The notes under the pieces were generated by a model. The model was given only the letters and a program-made list of their open reading frames with translations, ran no database searches and was not told the DNA's origin. This document shows, piece by piece, positions 12,537 through 24,690 of a stretch of DNA of 64,000 nucleotides. The DNA is taken from assembly GCA_037127255.1 (NCBI GenBank), contig JBANSL010000006.1:84747350-84811349 (forward strand). Direction: 5' to 3'. Position numbers and translations under genes: made by a program. Position 1 is the stretch's first letter. Each line of letters begins with the position of its first letter. The stretch is from Persicaria tinctoria. Its lineage: Eukaryota > Streptophyta > Magnoliopsida > Caryophyllales > Polygonaceae.

Positions 12537-15500
12537 GTCTTAGGACGCTGGAGCTTGGCTCCACATCGGCCTCCGATCGAATCTGCATTCTCGGAGATGA
12601 TATTTTACATTAAGTCCTAGGACGCTAGAGCTTTGCTCCGCGTCGGGCCTCCGATCGAATCAGCATTCTCGGAGATGATATTTTATATTAAGTCCTAGGG
12701 CACTGGAGCTTGGCTCCAGGTCCGGCCTCCGATCGAATCTGCATTCTCGGAGATGATATTTTATATTAAGACCTAGAGACGCTGGAGCTTGGCTCCACGA
12801 CGGGCCACCGATTGAATCTGCAGTCTCGGAGATGATATTTTATATTAAGTCCTAGAGACGCTGGAGCTTGGCTCCGCGTCGGGCCTCCGATCGAATCTGC
12901 ATTCTCGGAGATGATATTTTATATTAAGTCCTAGGATGCTGGAGATTGGCTCCGTGTCGGACCTCCGATCGAATCTGCATTCTTTGAGATGATAATTTAT
13001 ATTAAGTCCCAGAGACGCTGGAGCTTGGCTCCGCATCGGGCCTCCGACCGAATTTGCATTCTCGGAGATGATATTTTATATTAAGTCCTAGGACGCTTGA
13101 GCTTGGCTACGCGTCGGGACTCCGATCGAATCTGTATTCTCGGAGGTGATATTTTATATTAAGTCCCAGTGACGCTGGAGCTTGGCTCCGCGTCGGACCT
13201 CGGATCGAATCTGCATTCTCTGAGATGATATTTTATATTAAGTCCTAGGACGCTAGAGCTTGTCTCCGCGTCGGGCCTCCGATCGAATCTGCATTCTCGG
13301 AGATGATATTTTATATTAAGTCCTAGGATGCTGGAGCTTGGCTCCGCGTCGGTCCTCTGATCGAATCTGCATTCTCGGAGATGATATTTTATATTAAGTC
13401 GCAGACACGCTGGAGCTTGGCTCCGCGTTGGGCCTCCGATCGAATCTGCATTCTCGGAGATGATATTTTATATTAAGACCTAGAGACGCTGGAGCTTGGC
13501 TCCACGTCGGGCCTCCGATTGAATCTGCATTCTCGGAGATGATATTTTATATTAAGTCCTAGAGACGCTGGAGCTTGGCTCCGCGTCGGGCCTCCGATCG
13601 AATCTGCATTCTCGGAGATGATATTTTATATTAAGTCTTAGGACGCTGGAGCTTGGCTCCACATCGGCCTCCGATCGAATCTGCATTCTCGGAGATGATA
13701 TTTTACATTAAGTCCTAGGACGCTAGAGCTTGGCTCCGCGTCAGGCCTCCGATCGAATCAGAATTCTCGGAGATGATATTTTATATTAAGTCCTAGGGCA
13801 CTGGAGCTTGGCTCCAGGTCCGGCCTCCGATCGAATCTGCATTCTCGGAGATGATATTTTATATTAAGACCTAGAGACGCTGGAGCTTGGCTCCACGTCG
13901 GGCCACCGATTGAATCTGCAGTCTCGGAGATGATATTTTATATTAAGTCCTAGAGACGCTGGAGCTTGGCTCCGCGTCGGGCCTCCGATCGAATCTGCAT
14001 TCTCGGAGATGATATTTTATATTAAGTCCTAGGATGCTGGAGATTGGCTCCGCGTCGGACCTCCGATCGAATCTGCATTCTTTGAGATGATAATTTATAT
14101 TAAGTCCCAGAGACGCTGGAGCTTGGCTCCGCATCGGGCCTCCGACCGAATTTGCATTCTCGGAGATGATATTTTATATTAAGTCCTAGGACGCTTGAGC
14201 TTGGCTACGCGTCGGGACTCCGATCGAATCTGTATTCTCGGAGGTGATATTTTATATTAAGTCCCAGTGACGCTGGAGCTTGGCTCCGCGTCGGACCTCG
14301 GATCGAATCTGCATTCTCTGAGATGATATTTTATATTAAGTCCTAGGACGCTAGAGCTTGTCTCCGCGTCGGGCCTCCGATCGAATCTGCATTCTCGGAG
14401 ATGATATTTTATATTAAGTCCTAGGATGCTGGAGCTTGGCTCCGCGTCGGTCCTCTGATCGAATCTGCATTCTCGGAGATGATATTTTATATTAAGTCGC
14501 AGACACGCTGGAGCTTGGCTCCGCGTTGGGCCTCCGATCGAATCTGCATTCTCGGAGATGATATTTTATATTAAGACCTAGAGACGCTGGAGCTTGGCTC
14601 CACGTCGGGCCTCCGATTGAATCTGCATTCTCGGAGATGATATTTTATATTAAGTCCTAGAGACGCTGGAGCTTGGCTCCGCGTCGGGCCTCCGATCGAA
14701 TCTGCATTCTCGGAGATGATATTTTATATTAAGTCTTAGGACGCTGGAGCTTGGCTCCACATCGGCCTCCGATCGAATCTGCATTCTCGGAGATGATATT
14801 TTACATTAAGTCCTAGGACGCTAGAGCTTGGCTCCGCGTCGGGCCTCCGATCGAATCAGCATTCTCGGAGATGATATTTTATATTAAGTCCTAGGGCACT
14901 GGAGCTTGGCTCCAGGTCCGGCCTCCGATCGAATCTGCATTCTCGGAGATGATATTTTATATTAAGACCTAGAGACGCTGGAGCTTGGCTCCACGTCGGG
15001 CCACCGATTGAATCTGCAGTCTCGGAGATGATATTTTATATTGAGTCCTAGAGACGCTGGAGCTTGGCTCCGCGTCGGGCCTCCGATCGAATCTGCATTC
15101 TCGGAGATGATATTTTATATTAAGTCCTAGGATGCTGGAGATTGGCTCCGCGTCGGACCTCCGATCGAATCTGCATTCTTTGAGATGATAATTTATATTA
15201 AGTCCCAGAGACGCTGGAGCTTGGCTCCGCATCGGGCCTCCGACCGAATTTGCATTCTCGGAGATGATATTTTATATTAAGTCCTAGGACGCTTGAGCTT
15301 GGCTACGCGTCGGGACTCCGATCGAATCTGTATTCTCGGAGGTGATATTTTATATTAAGTCCCAGTGACGCTGGAGCTTGGCTCCGCGTCGGACCTCGGA
15401 TCGAATCTGCATTCTCTGAGATGATATTTTATATTAAGTCCTAGGACGCTAGAGCTTGTCTCCGCGTCGGGCCTCCGATCGAATCTGCATTCTCGGAGAT

Positions 15501-15830
15501 GATATTTTATATTAAGTCCTAGGATGCTGGAGCTTGGCTCCGCGTCGGTCCTCTGATCGAATCTGCATTCTCGGAGATGATATTTTATATTAAGTCGCAG
15601 ACACGCTGGAGCTTGGCTCCGCGTTGGGCCTCCGATCGAATCTGCATTCTCGGAGATGATATTTTATATTAAGACCTAGAGACGCTGGAGCTTGGCTCCA
15701 CGTCGGGCCTCCGATTGAATCTGCATTCTCGGAGATGATATTTTATATTAAGTCCTAGAGACGCTGGAGCTTGGCTCCGCGTCGGGCCTCCGATCGAATC
15801 TGCATTCTCGGAGATGATATTTTATATTAA
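12537..15830. repeat. HOR of 1,098 bp (14 monomers), three copies
   Basis: Copies start at 12,537, 13,635 and 14,733 with the marker GTCTTAGGACGC. MluI variants at 13,109, 14,207 and 15,305 keep exactly 1,098 bp. I see only a few substitutions between copies (CTTTGCTCC at about 12,632, CACGACGGG at about 12,797, TCAGGCC at 13,741, CAGAATTC at 13,759, TTGAGTCC at about 15,041), so identity is above 99% by eye. This is the endpoint of the shortening series that begins with the 2,590-bp unit. Confidence 0.9.
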
Positions 15831-16064
15831 GTCCTAGGATGCTGGAGCTTGGCTCCGCGTCGGACCTCCAATCGAATCTGCATTCTCGGAGAAGATATTT
15901 TATATTAAGTCCCAAAGACGCTGGAGCTTGGCTCCGCGTCGGGCCTCCGATCGAATCTGCATTCTCGGAGATGATATTTTATATTAAGTCCCAGAGACGC
16001 TGGAGCTTGGCTCCGCATCGGGCCTCCGATCGAATCTGAATTCTCGGAGATGATATTTTATATT
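15831..16064. repeat. Junction between left and central HOR families
   Basis: Three monomers here do not continue the 1,098-bp series and lead into the 2,118-bp series. The AAGATATTTT variant appears here (near 15,891). Left of this point, monomers with CCACCGATTG and PstI (CTGCAGTCTC) recur. To the right they vanish, and a TTATGTCCC plus GACGCCGG monomer takes their place. No foreign sequence marks the boundary. Confidence 0.7.
15930..16008 (+). repeat. Reference long (L) monomer, 79 bp
   Basis: This copy is identical to the short form except after the AT tract, where GTCCCAGAGAC replaces GTCCTAGGAC. The change adds one base and destroys the palindrome. Other 79-bp versions have GTCCTAGAGAC or GACCTAGAGAC. 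S and L monomers are interspersed in fixed orders inside each higher-order repeat. Each L monomer shifts the minus-strand frame by one and brings a TAA into it. Confidence 0.88.
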
Positions 16065-19000
16065 AAGTTCCAGAGACGCTGGAGCTTGGCTCCGCGTCGG
16101 GCCTCCGATCAAATCTACATTCTCGGAGATGATATTTTATATTAAATCCCAGAGATGCTAGATCTTGGCTCCGCGTCGGGCCTCCGATCGAATCTGTATT
16201 CTCGGAGATGATAATTTATATTAAGTCCTAGAACGCTAGAGCTTGGCTCCGCATCGGGCCTCCGATCGAATCTGCATTCTCGGAGATAATATTTTATATT
16301 AAGTCCTAGGACGCTGGAGCTTGGCTCCACATCGGCCTCCGATCGAATCTGCATTCTCGGAGATGATATTTTACATTATGTCCTAGGACGCTAGAGCTTG
16401 GCTCCGCGTCGGGCCTCCGATCGAATCAGCATTCTCGGAGATGATATTTTATATTAAGTCCTAGGACACTGGAACATGGCTCCGGGTCGGGCCTCCGATC
16501 GAATCTGCATTCTCGGAGATGATATTTTATATTAAGTCCTAGAGACGCTAGAGCTTGGCTCCACGTCGAGCCTCCGATCGAATCCGCATTCTCGGAGATG
16601 ATATTTTATATTAAGTCCTAGAGACGCTAGAGCTTGGCTCGACGTCGGGCCTCCGATCGAATCTGCATTCTCGGAGATGATATTTTATATTATGTCCCAG
16701 AGACGCCGGAGCTTGGCTCCGCGTCGGGCCTCCGATCGAATCTGCATTCTCGGAGATGAAATTTTATATTAAGTCCTAGGACGCTTGAGCTTGGCTCCGC
16801 GTCGACCCTCCGATCGAATCTGCATTCTCGGAGATGATAATTTATATTAAGTCCCAAAGACGCTGGAGCTCGGCTCCGCCTAGGGCCTCCGATCGAATCT
16901 GCATTCTCGGAGATGATATTTTATATTAAGTCCTAGGACGTTGGAGCTTGGCTGCGCGTCGGGCCTCCGACCGAATCTGCATTCTCGGAGAAGATATTTT
17001 ATATTAAGTCCTAGGACGCTGGAGCTTGGCTCCGCGTCGGGCCTCCGATCGAATCTGCATTCTCGGAGATGATATTTTATATTAAGTCCTAGGATGCTGG
17101 AGCTTGGCTCCGCGTCGGACCTCCAATCGAATCTGCATTCTCGGAGATGATAATTTATATTAAGTCCCAAAGACGCTGGAGCTCGGCTCCGCCTCGGGCC
17201 TTCGATCGAATCTGCATTCTCGGAGATGATATTTTATATTAAGTCCCAGAGACGCTGGAGCTTGGCTCCGCATCGGGCCTCCGATCGAATCTGAATTCTC
17301 GGAGATGATATTTTATATTAAGTCCCAGAGACGCTGGAGCTTGGCTCCGCGTCGGGCCTCCGATCAAATCTGCATTCTCGGAGATGATATTTTATATTAA
17401 ATCCCAGAGATGCTGGATCTTGGCTCCGCGTCGGGCCTCCGATCGAATCTGTATTCTCGGAGATGATAATTTATATTGAGTCCTAGAACGCTAGAGCTTG
17501 GCTCCGCATCGGGCCTCCGATCGAATCTGCATTCTCGGAGATAATATTTTATATTAAGTCCTAGGACGCTGGAGTTTGGCTCCACATCGGCCTCCGATCG
17601 AATCTGCATTCTCGGAGATGATATTTTACATTAAGTCCTAGGAAGCTGGAGCTTGCCTCCGCGTCGGGCCTCCGATCGAATCAGCATTCTCGGAGATGAT
17701 ATTTTATATTAAGTCCTAGGATACTGGAGCCTGGCTCCGGGTCGGGCCTCCGATCGAATCTGCATTCTCGGGGATAATATTTTATATTAAGTCCTAGAGA
17801 CGCTAGAGCATGGCTCCACGTCGGGCCTCCGATCGAATCCGCATTCTCGGAGATGATATTTTGTATTAAGTCCTAGAGACGCTAGAGCTTGGCTCCACGT
17901 CGGGCCTCCGATCGAATCTGCATTCTCGGAGATGATATTTTATATTATGTCCCAGAGACGCCGGAGCTTGGCTCCGCGTCGGGCCTCCGATCGAATCTCC
18001 ATTCTTGGAGATGATATTTTATATTAAGTCCTACGACGCTTGACCTTGGCTCCGCGTCGGCCCTCCGATCGAATCTGCATTCTCGGAGATGATATTTTAT
18101 ATTAAGTCCCAGAGACGCTGGAGCTTGGCTCCGCATCGGGCCTCCGATCGAATCTGAATTCTCGGAGATGATATTTTATATTAAGTTCCAGAGACGCTGG
18201 AGCTTGGCTCCGCGTCGGGCCTCCGATCAAATCTCCATTCTCGGAGATGATATTTTATATTAAATCCCAGAGATGCTGGATCTTGGCTCCGCGTCGGGCC
18301 TCCGATCGAATCTGTATTCTCGGAGATGATAATTTATATTAAGTCCTAGAACGCTAGAGCTTGGCTCCGCATCGGGCCTCCGATCGAATCTGCATTCTCG
18401 GAGATAATATTTTATATTAAGTCCTAGGACGTTGGAGCTTGGCTCCACATCGGCCTCCGATCGAATCTGCATTCTCGGAGATGATATTTTACATTATGTC
18501 CTAGGACGCTAGAGCTTGGCTCCGCGTCGGGCCTCCGATCGAATCAGCATTCTCGGAGATGATATTTTATATTAAGTCCTAGGACACTGGAACATGGCTC
18601 CGGGTCGGGCCTCCGATCGAATCTGCATTCTCGGAGATGATATTTTATATTAAGTCCTAGAGACGCTAGAGCTTGGCTCCACGTCGAGCCTCCGATCGAA
18701 TCCGCATTCTCGGAGATGATATTTTATATTAAGTCCTAGAGACGCTAGAGCTTGGCTCGACGTCGGGCCTCCGATCGAATCTGCATTCTCGGAGATGATA
18801 TTTTATATTATGTCCCAGAGACGCCGGAGCTTGGCTCCGCGTCGGGCCTCCGATCGAATCTGCATTCTCGGAGATGAAATTTCATATTAAGTCCTAGGAC
18901 GCTTGAGCTTGGCTCCGCGTCGACCCTCCGATCGAATCTGCATTCTCGGAGATGATAATTTATATTAAGTCCCAAAGACGCTGGAGCTCGGCTCCGCCTA

Positions 19001-20300
19001 GGGCCTCCGATCGAATCTGCATTCTCGGAGATGATATTTTATATTAAGTCCTAGGACGTTGGAGCTTGGCTGCGCGTCGGGCCTCTGACCGAATCTGCAT
19101 TCTCGGAGAAGATATTTTATATTAAGTCCTAGGACGCTGGAGCTTGGCTCCGCGTCGGGCCTCCGATCGAATCTGCATTCTCGGAGATGATATTTTATAT
19201 TAAGTCCTAGGATGCTGGAGCTTGGCTCCGCGTCGGACCTCCAATCGAATCTGCATTCTCGGAGATGATAATTTATATTAAGTCCCAAAGACGCTGGAGC
19301 TCGGCTCCGCCTCGGGCCTTCGATCGAATCTGCATTCTCGGAGATGATATTTTATATTAAGTCCCAGAGACGCTGGAGCTTGGCTCCGCATCGGGCCTCC
19401 GATCGAATCTGAATTCTCGGAGATGATATTTTATATTAAGTCCCAGAGACGCTGGAGCTTGGCTCCGCGTCGGGCCTCCGATCAAATCTGCATTCTCGGA
19501 GATGATATTTTATATTAAATCCCAGAGATGCTGGATCTTGGCTCCGCGTCGGGCCTCCGATCGAATCTGTATTCTCGGAGATGATAATTTATATTAAGTC
19601 CTAGAACGCTAGAGCTTGGCTCCGCATCGGGCCTCCGATCGAATCTGCATTCTCGGAGATAATATTTTATATTAAGTCCTAGGACGCTGGAGTTTGGCTC
19701 CACATCGGCCTCCGATCGAATCTGCATTCTCGGAGATGATATTTTACATTAAGTCCTAGGAAGCTGGAGCTTGCCTCCGCGTCGGGCCTCCGATCGAATC
19801 AGCATTCTCGGAGATGATATTTTATATTAAGTCCTAGGATACTGGAGCCTGGCTCCGGGTCGGGCCTCCGATCGAATCTGCATTCTCGGAGATAATATTT
19901 TATATTAAGTCCTAGAGACGCTAGAGCATGGCTCCACGTCGGGCCTCCGATCGAATCCGCATTCTCGGAGATGATATTTTGTATTAAGTCCTAGAGACGC
20001 TAGAGCTTGGCTCCACGTCGGGCCTCCGATCGAATCTGCATTCTCGGAGATGATATTTTATATTAAGTCCTAGAGACGCTAGAGCATGGCTCCACGTCGG
20101 GCCTCCGATCGAATCCGCATTCTCGGAGATGATATTTTGTATTAAGTCCTAGAGACGCTAGAGCTTGGCTCCACGTCGGGCCTCCGATCGAATCTGCATT
20201 CTCGGAGATGATATTTTATATTATGTCCCAGAGACGCCGGAGCTTGGCTCCGCGTCGGGCCTCCGATCGAATCTCCATTCTTGGAGATGATATTTTATAT
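16065..20300. repeat. HOR of 2,118 bp (27 monomers), two copies
   Basis: AAGTTCCAGAGACG occurs at 16,065 and 18,183. EcoRI variants at 16,038, 17,293, 18,156 and 19,411 alternate 1,255 and 863 bp (16 and 11 monomers), which add to 2,118. Each unit holds the cassette CCGGGTCGGG, CTAGAGCTTGGCTCCACG, CCGCATTC, then TTATGTCCC plus GACGCCGG. Copy 2 departs from copy 1 at about 20,062, where two monomers are duplicated locally; beyond that the offset is 2,276 bp until about 20,361. Confidence 0.85.
19905..20220. repeat. Local two-monomer tandem duplication (158 bp x 2)
   Basis: CTAGAGCATGGCTCC followed by CCGCATTC and ATTTTGTATTAAG occurs once in the first 2,118-bp unit but twice in the second, at 19,921 and 20,079, exactly 158 bp apart. 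The rare ATTTTGTATT variant is copied too. The extra pair is about 20,063-20,220. It looks like a fresh insertion of one dimer by slippage or unequal exchange. Confidence 0.88.
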
Positions 20301-22915
20301 TAAGTCCTACGACGCTTGAGCTTGGCTCCGCGTCGGCCCTCCGATCGAATCTGCATTCTCGGAGATGATAATGTATATTAAGTCCCAAAGACGCTGGAGC
20401 TCGGCTCCGCCTAGGGCCTTCGATCGAATCTGCATTCTCGGAGATGATATTTTATATTAAGTCCCAGAGACGCTGGAGCTTGGCTCCGCATCGGGCCTCC
20501 GATCGAATCTGCATTCTCGGAGATGATATTTTATATTAAGTCCTAGGACGTTGGAGCTTGGCTGCGCGTCGGGCCTCCGACCGAATCTGCATTATCGGAG
20601 AAGATATTTTATATTAAGTCCCAGAGACGCTGGAGCTTGGCTCCGCGTCGGGCCTCCGATCGAATCTGCATTCTCGGAGATGATATTTTATATTAAGTCC
20701 CAGAGACGCTGGAGCTTGGCTCCGCATCGGGCCTCCGATCGAATCTGAATTCTCGGAGATGATATTTTATATTAAGTTCCAGAGACGCTGGAGCTTGGCT
20801 CCGCGTCGGGCCTCGGATCAAATCTGCATTCTCGGAGATGATATTTTATATGAAATCCCAGAGATGCTGGATCTTGGCTCCGCGTCGGGCCTCCGATCGA
20901 ATCTGTATTCTCGGAGATGATAATTTATATTAAGTCCTAGAACGCTAGAGCTTGGCTCCGCATCGGGCCTCCGATCGAATCTGCATTCTCGGAGATAATA
21001 TTTTATATTAAGTCCTAGGACGCTGGAGCTTGGCTCCACATCGGCCTCCGATCGAATCTGCATTCTCGGAGATGATATTTTATATTAAGTCCTAGAGACG
21101 CTAGAGCTTGGCTCCACGTCGGGCCTCCGATCGAATCCGCATTCTCGGAGATGATATTTTATATTAAGTCCTAGGACGCTTGAGCTTGGCTCCGCGTCGG
21201 CCCTCCGATCGAATCTGCATTCTCGGAGATGATAATTTATATTAAGTCCCAAAGACGCTGGAGCTCGGCTCCGCCTAGGGCCTTCGATCGAATCTGCATT
21301 CTCGGAGATGATATTTTATATTAAGTCCCAGAGACGCTGGAGCTTGGCTCCGCATCGGGCCTCCGATCGAATCTGCATTCTCGGAGATGATATTTTATAT
21401 TAAGTCCTAGGACGTTGGAGCTTGGCTGCGCGTCGGGCCTCCGACCGAATCTGCATTCTCGGAGCAGATATTTTATATTAAGTCCTAGGACGCTGGAGCT
21501 TGGCTCCGCGTCGGGCCTCCGATCGAATCTGCATTCTCGGAGATGATATTTTATATTAAGTCCTAAGATGCTGGAGCTTGGCTCCGCGTCGGACCTCCAA
21601 TCGAATCTGCATTCTCGGAGATGATAATTTATATTAAGTCCCAAAGACGCTGGAGCTCGGCTCCGCCTCGGGCCTTCGATCGAATCTGCATTCTCGGAGA
21701 TGATATTTTATATTAAGTCCCAGAGACGCTGGAGCTTGGCTCCGCATCGGGCCTCCGATCGAATCTAAATTCTCGGAGATGATATTTTATATTAAGTCCC
21801 AGAGACGCTGGAGCTTGGCTCCGCGTCGGGCCTCCGATCAAATCTGCATTCTCGGAGATGATATTTTATATTAAATCCCAGAGATGCTGGATCTTGGCTC
21901 CGCGTCGGGCCACCGATCGAATCTGTATTCTCGGAGATGATAATTTATATTAAGTCCTAGAACGCTAGAGCTTGGTTCCGCATCGGGCCTCCGATCGAAT
22001 CTGCATTCTCGGAGATAATATTTTATATTAAGTCCTAGGACGCTGGAGTTTGGCTCCACATCGGCCTCCGATCGAATCTGCATTCTCGGAGATGATATTT
22101 TACATTAAGTCCTAGGAAGCTGGAGCTTGGCTCCGCGTCGGGCCTCCGATCGAATCAGCATTCTCGGAGATGATATTTTATATTAAGTCCTAGGATACTG
22201 GAGCTTGGCTCCGGGTCGGGCCTCCGATCGAATCTGCATTTCGGAGATGATATTTTATATTAAGTCCTAGAGACGCTAGAGCTTGGCTCCACGTCGGGCC
22301 TCCGATCGAATCCGCATTCTCGGAGATGATATTTTGTATTAAGTCCTAGAGACGCTAGAGCTTGGCTCCACGTCGGGCCTCCGATCGAATCTGCATTCTC
22401 GGAGATGATATTTTATATTATGTCCCAGAGACGCCGGAGCTTGGCTCCGCGTCGGGCCTCCGATCGAATCTGCATTCTTGGAGATGATATTTTATATTAA
22501 GTCCTACGACGCTTGAGCTTGGCTCCGCGTCGGCCCTCCGATCGAATCTGCATTCTCGGAGATGATAATTTATATTAAGTCCCAAAGACGCTGGAGCTCG
22601 GCTCCGCCTAGGGCCTTCGATCGAATCTGCATTCTCGGAGATGATATTTTATATTAAGTCCCAGAGACGCTGGCGCTTGGCTCCGCATCGGTCCTCGGAT
22701 CGAATCTGCATTCTCGGAGATGATATTTTATATTAAGTCCTTGGACGTTGGAGCTTGGCTGCGCGTCGGGCCTCCGACCGAATCTGCATTCTCGGAGAAG
22801 ATATTTTAAATTAAGTCCTAGGACGCTTGAGCTTGGCTCCGCGTCGGCCCTCCGATCGAATCTGCATTCTCGGAGATGATATTTTATATTAAGTCCCAGA
22901 GACGCTGGAGCTTGG
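20221..22915. repeat. Rearranged relatives of the 2,118-bp HOR
   Basis: Bases about 20,747-21,063 match 18,156-18,472 at an offset of 2,591 bp. Bases 21,321-22,410 match 18,965-20,054 at an offset of 2,356 bp. Bases about 22,440-22,800 match 20,243-20,603 at an offset of 2,197 bp. The same monomer types are thus present in altered order with gains and losses of whole monomers. Near 22,237 one monomer reads GCATTTCGG, a one-base loss. No gene is seen. Confidence 0.78.
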
Positions 22916-24690
22916 CTCTGCGTCGGACCTCGGATCGAATCTGCATTCTCGGAGATGATATTTTATATTAAGTCCCAGAGACGCTAGAGCTTGGCTCCGC
23001 GTCGGGCCTCCGACCGAATCTGCATTCTCGGAGATGATATTTTATATTAAGTCCTAGGACGTTGGAGCTTGGCTGCGCGTCGGGCCTCCGACCGAATCTG
23101 CATTCTCGGAGAAGATATTTTATATTAAGTCCTAGGACGCTGGAGCTTGGCTCCGCGTCGGGACTCCGATCGAATATGCATTCTCGGAGGTGATATTTTA
23201 TATTAAGTCCCAGTGACGTTGGAGCTTGGCTCCGCGTCGGACCTCGGATCGAATCTGCATTCTCTGAGATGATATTTTATATTAATTCCTAGAACGCTAG
23301 AGCTTGGCTCCGCATCGGGCCTCCGATCGAATGTGCATTCTCGGTGATAATATTTTATATTAAGTCCTAGGACGCTAGAGCTTGGCTCCGCGTCGGGCCT
23401 CCGATCGAATCTGCATTCTCGGAGATGATATTTTATATTAAGTCCTAGGATGCTGGAGCTTGGCTCCGCGTCGGTCCTCCGATCGAATCTGCATTCTCGG
23501 AGATAATATTTTATATTAAGTCGCAGACACGCTGGAGCTTGGCTCCGCGTGGGGCCTCCGATCGAATCTGCATTCTCGGAGATGATATTTTATATTAAGA
23601 CCTAGAGACGCTGGAGCATTGCTCCACGTCGGGCCTCCGATTTAATCTGCATTCTCGGAGATGATATTTTATATTAAGTCCCAGAGACGCTGGAGCTTGG
23701 CTCCGCGTCGGGCCTCCGATCGAATCTGCATTCTCGGAGATGATATTTTATATTAAGTCCTAGGATGCTGGAGCTTGGCTCCGCGTCGGACCTCCAATCA
23801 AATCTGCATTCTCGGAGATGATAATTTATATTAAGTCCCAAAGACGCTGGAGCTCGGCTCCGCCTCGGGCCTTCGATCGAATCTGCATTCTCGGAGATGA
23901 TATTTTATATTAAGTCCCAGAGACGCCGGAGCTTGGCTCTGCGTCGGACCTCGGATCGAATCTGCATTCTCGGAGATAATATTTTATATTAAGTCCCAGA
24001 GACGCTAGAGCTTGGCTCCGCGTCGGGCCTCCGACCGAATCTGCATTCTCGGAGATGATATTTTATATTAAGTCCTAGGACGTTGGAGCTTGGCTGCGCG
24101 TCGGGCCTCCGACCGAATCTGCATTCTCGGAGAAGATATTTTATATTAAGTCCTAGGACGCTGGAGCTTGGCTCCGCGTCGGGACTCCGATCGAATATGC
24201 ATTCTCGGAGGTGATATTTTATATTAAGTCCCAGTGACGCGGGAGCTTGGCTCCGCGTCGGACCTCGGATCGAATCTGCATTCTCTGAGATGATATTTTA
24301 TAATAATTCCTAGAACGCTAGAGCTTGGCTCCGCATCGGGCCTCCGATTGAATGTGCATTCTCGGTGATAATATTTTATATTAAGTCCTAGGACGCTAGA
24401 GCTTGGCTCCGCGTCGGGCCTCCGATCGAATCTGCATTCTCAGAGATGATATTTTATATTAAGTCCTAGGATGCTGGAGCTTGGCTCCACGTCGGTCCTC
24501 CGATCGAATCTGCATTCTCGGAGATGATATTTTATATTAAGTCGCAGACACGCTGGAGCTTGGCTCCGCGTGGGGCCTCCGATCGAATCTGCATTCTTGG
24601 AGATGATATTTTATATTAAGACCTAGAGACGCTGGAGCATTGCTCCACGTCGGGCCTCCGATTTAATCTGCATTCTCGGAGATGATATTT
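22916..24690. repeat. HOR of 1,021 bp (13 monomers), about 1.7 copies
   Basis: CTCTGCGTCGGACC occurs at 22,916 and 23,937, and the unusual GGAGCATTGCTCCACG at 23,613 and 24,634, each 1,021 bp apart. Both copies also carry GATTTAATC in place of GATCGAATC and CGCGTGGGGCC. After about 24,680 copy 2 lacks one 79-bp monomer that copy 1 has at about 23,670-23,750, and the series then breaks up. Confidence 0.84.

Noticed and set aside
23600..24660. GGAGCATTGCTCC as a possible operator-like palindrome
   Set aside because: It is the normal GGAGC-TTG-GCTCC junction with a substitution in the loop region, copied by the 1,021-bp repeat. There is no gene for it to control.
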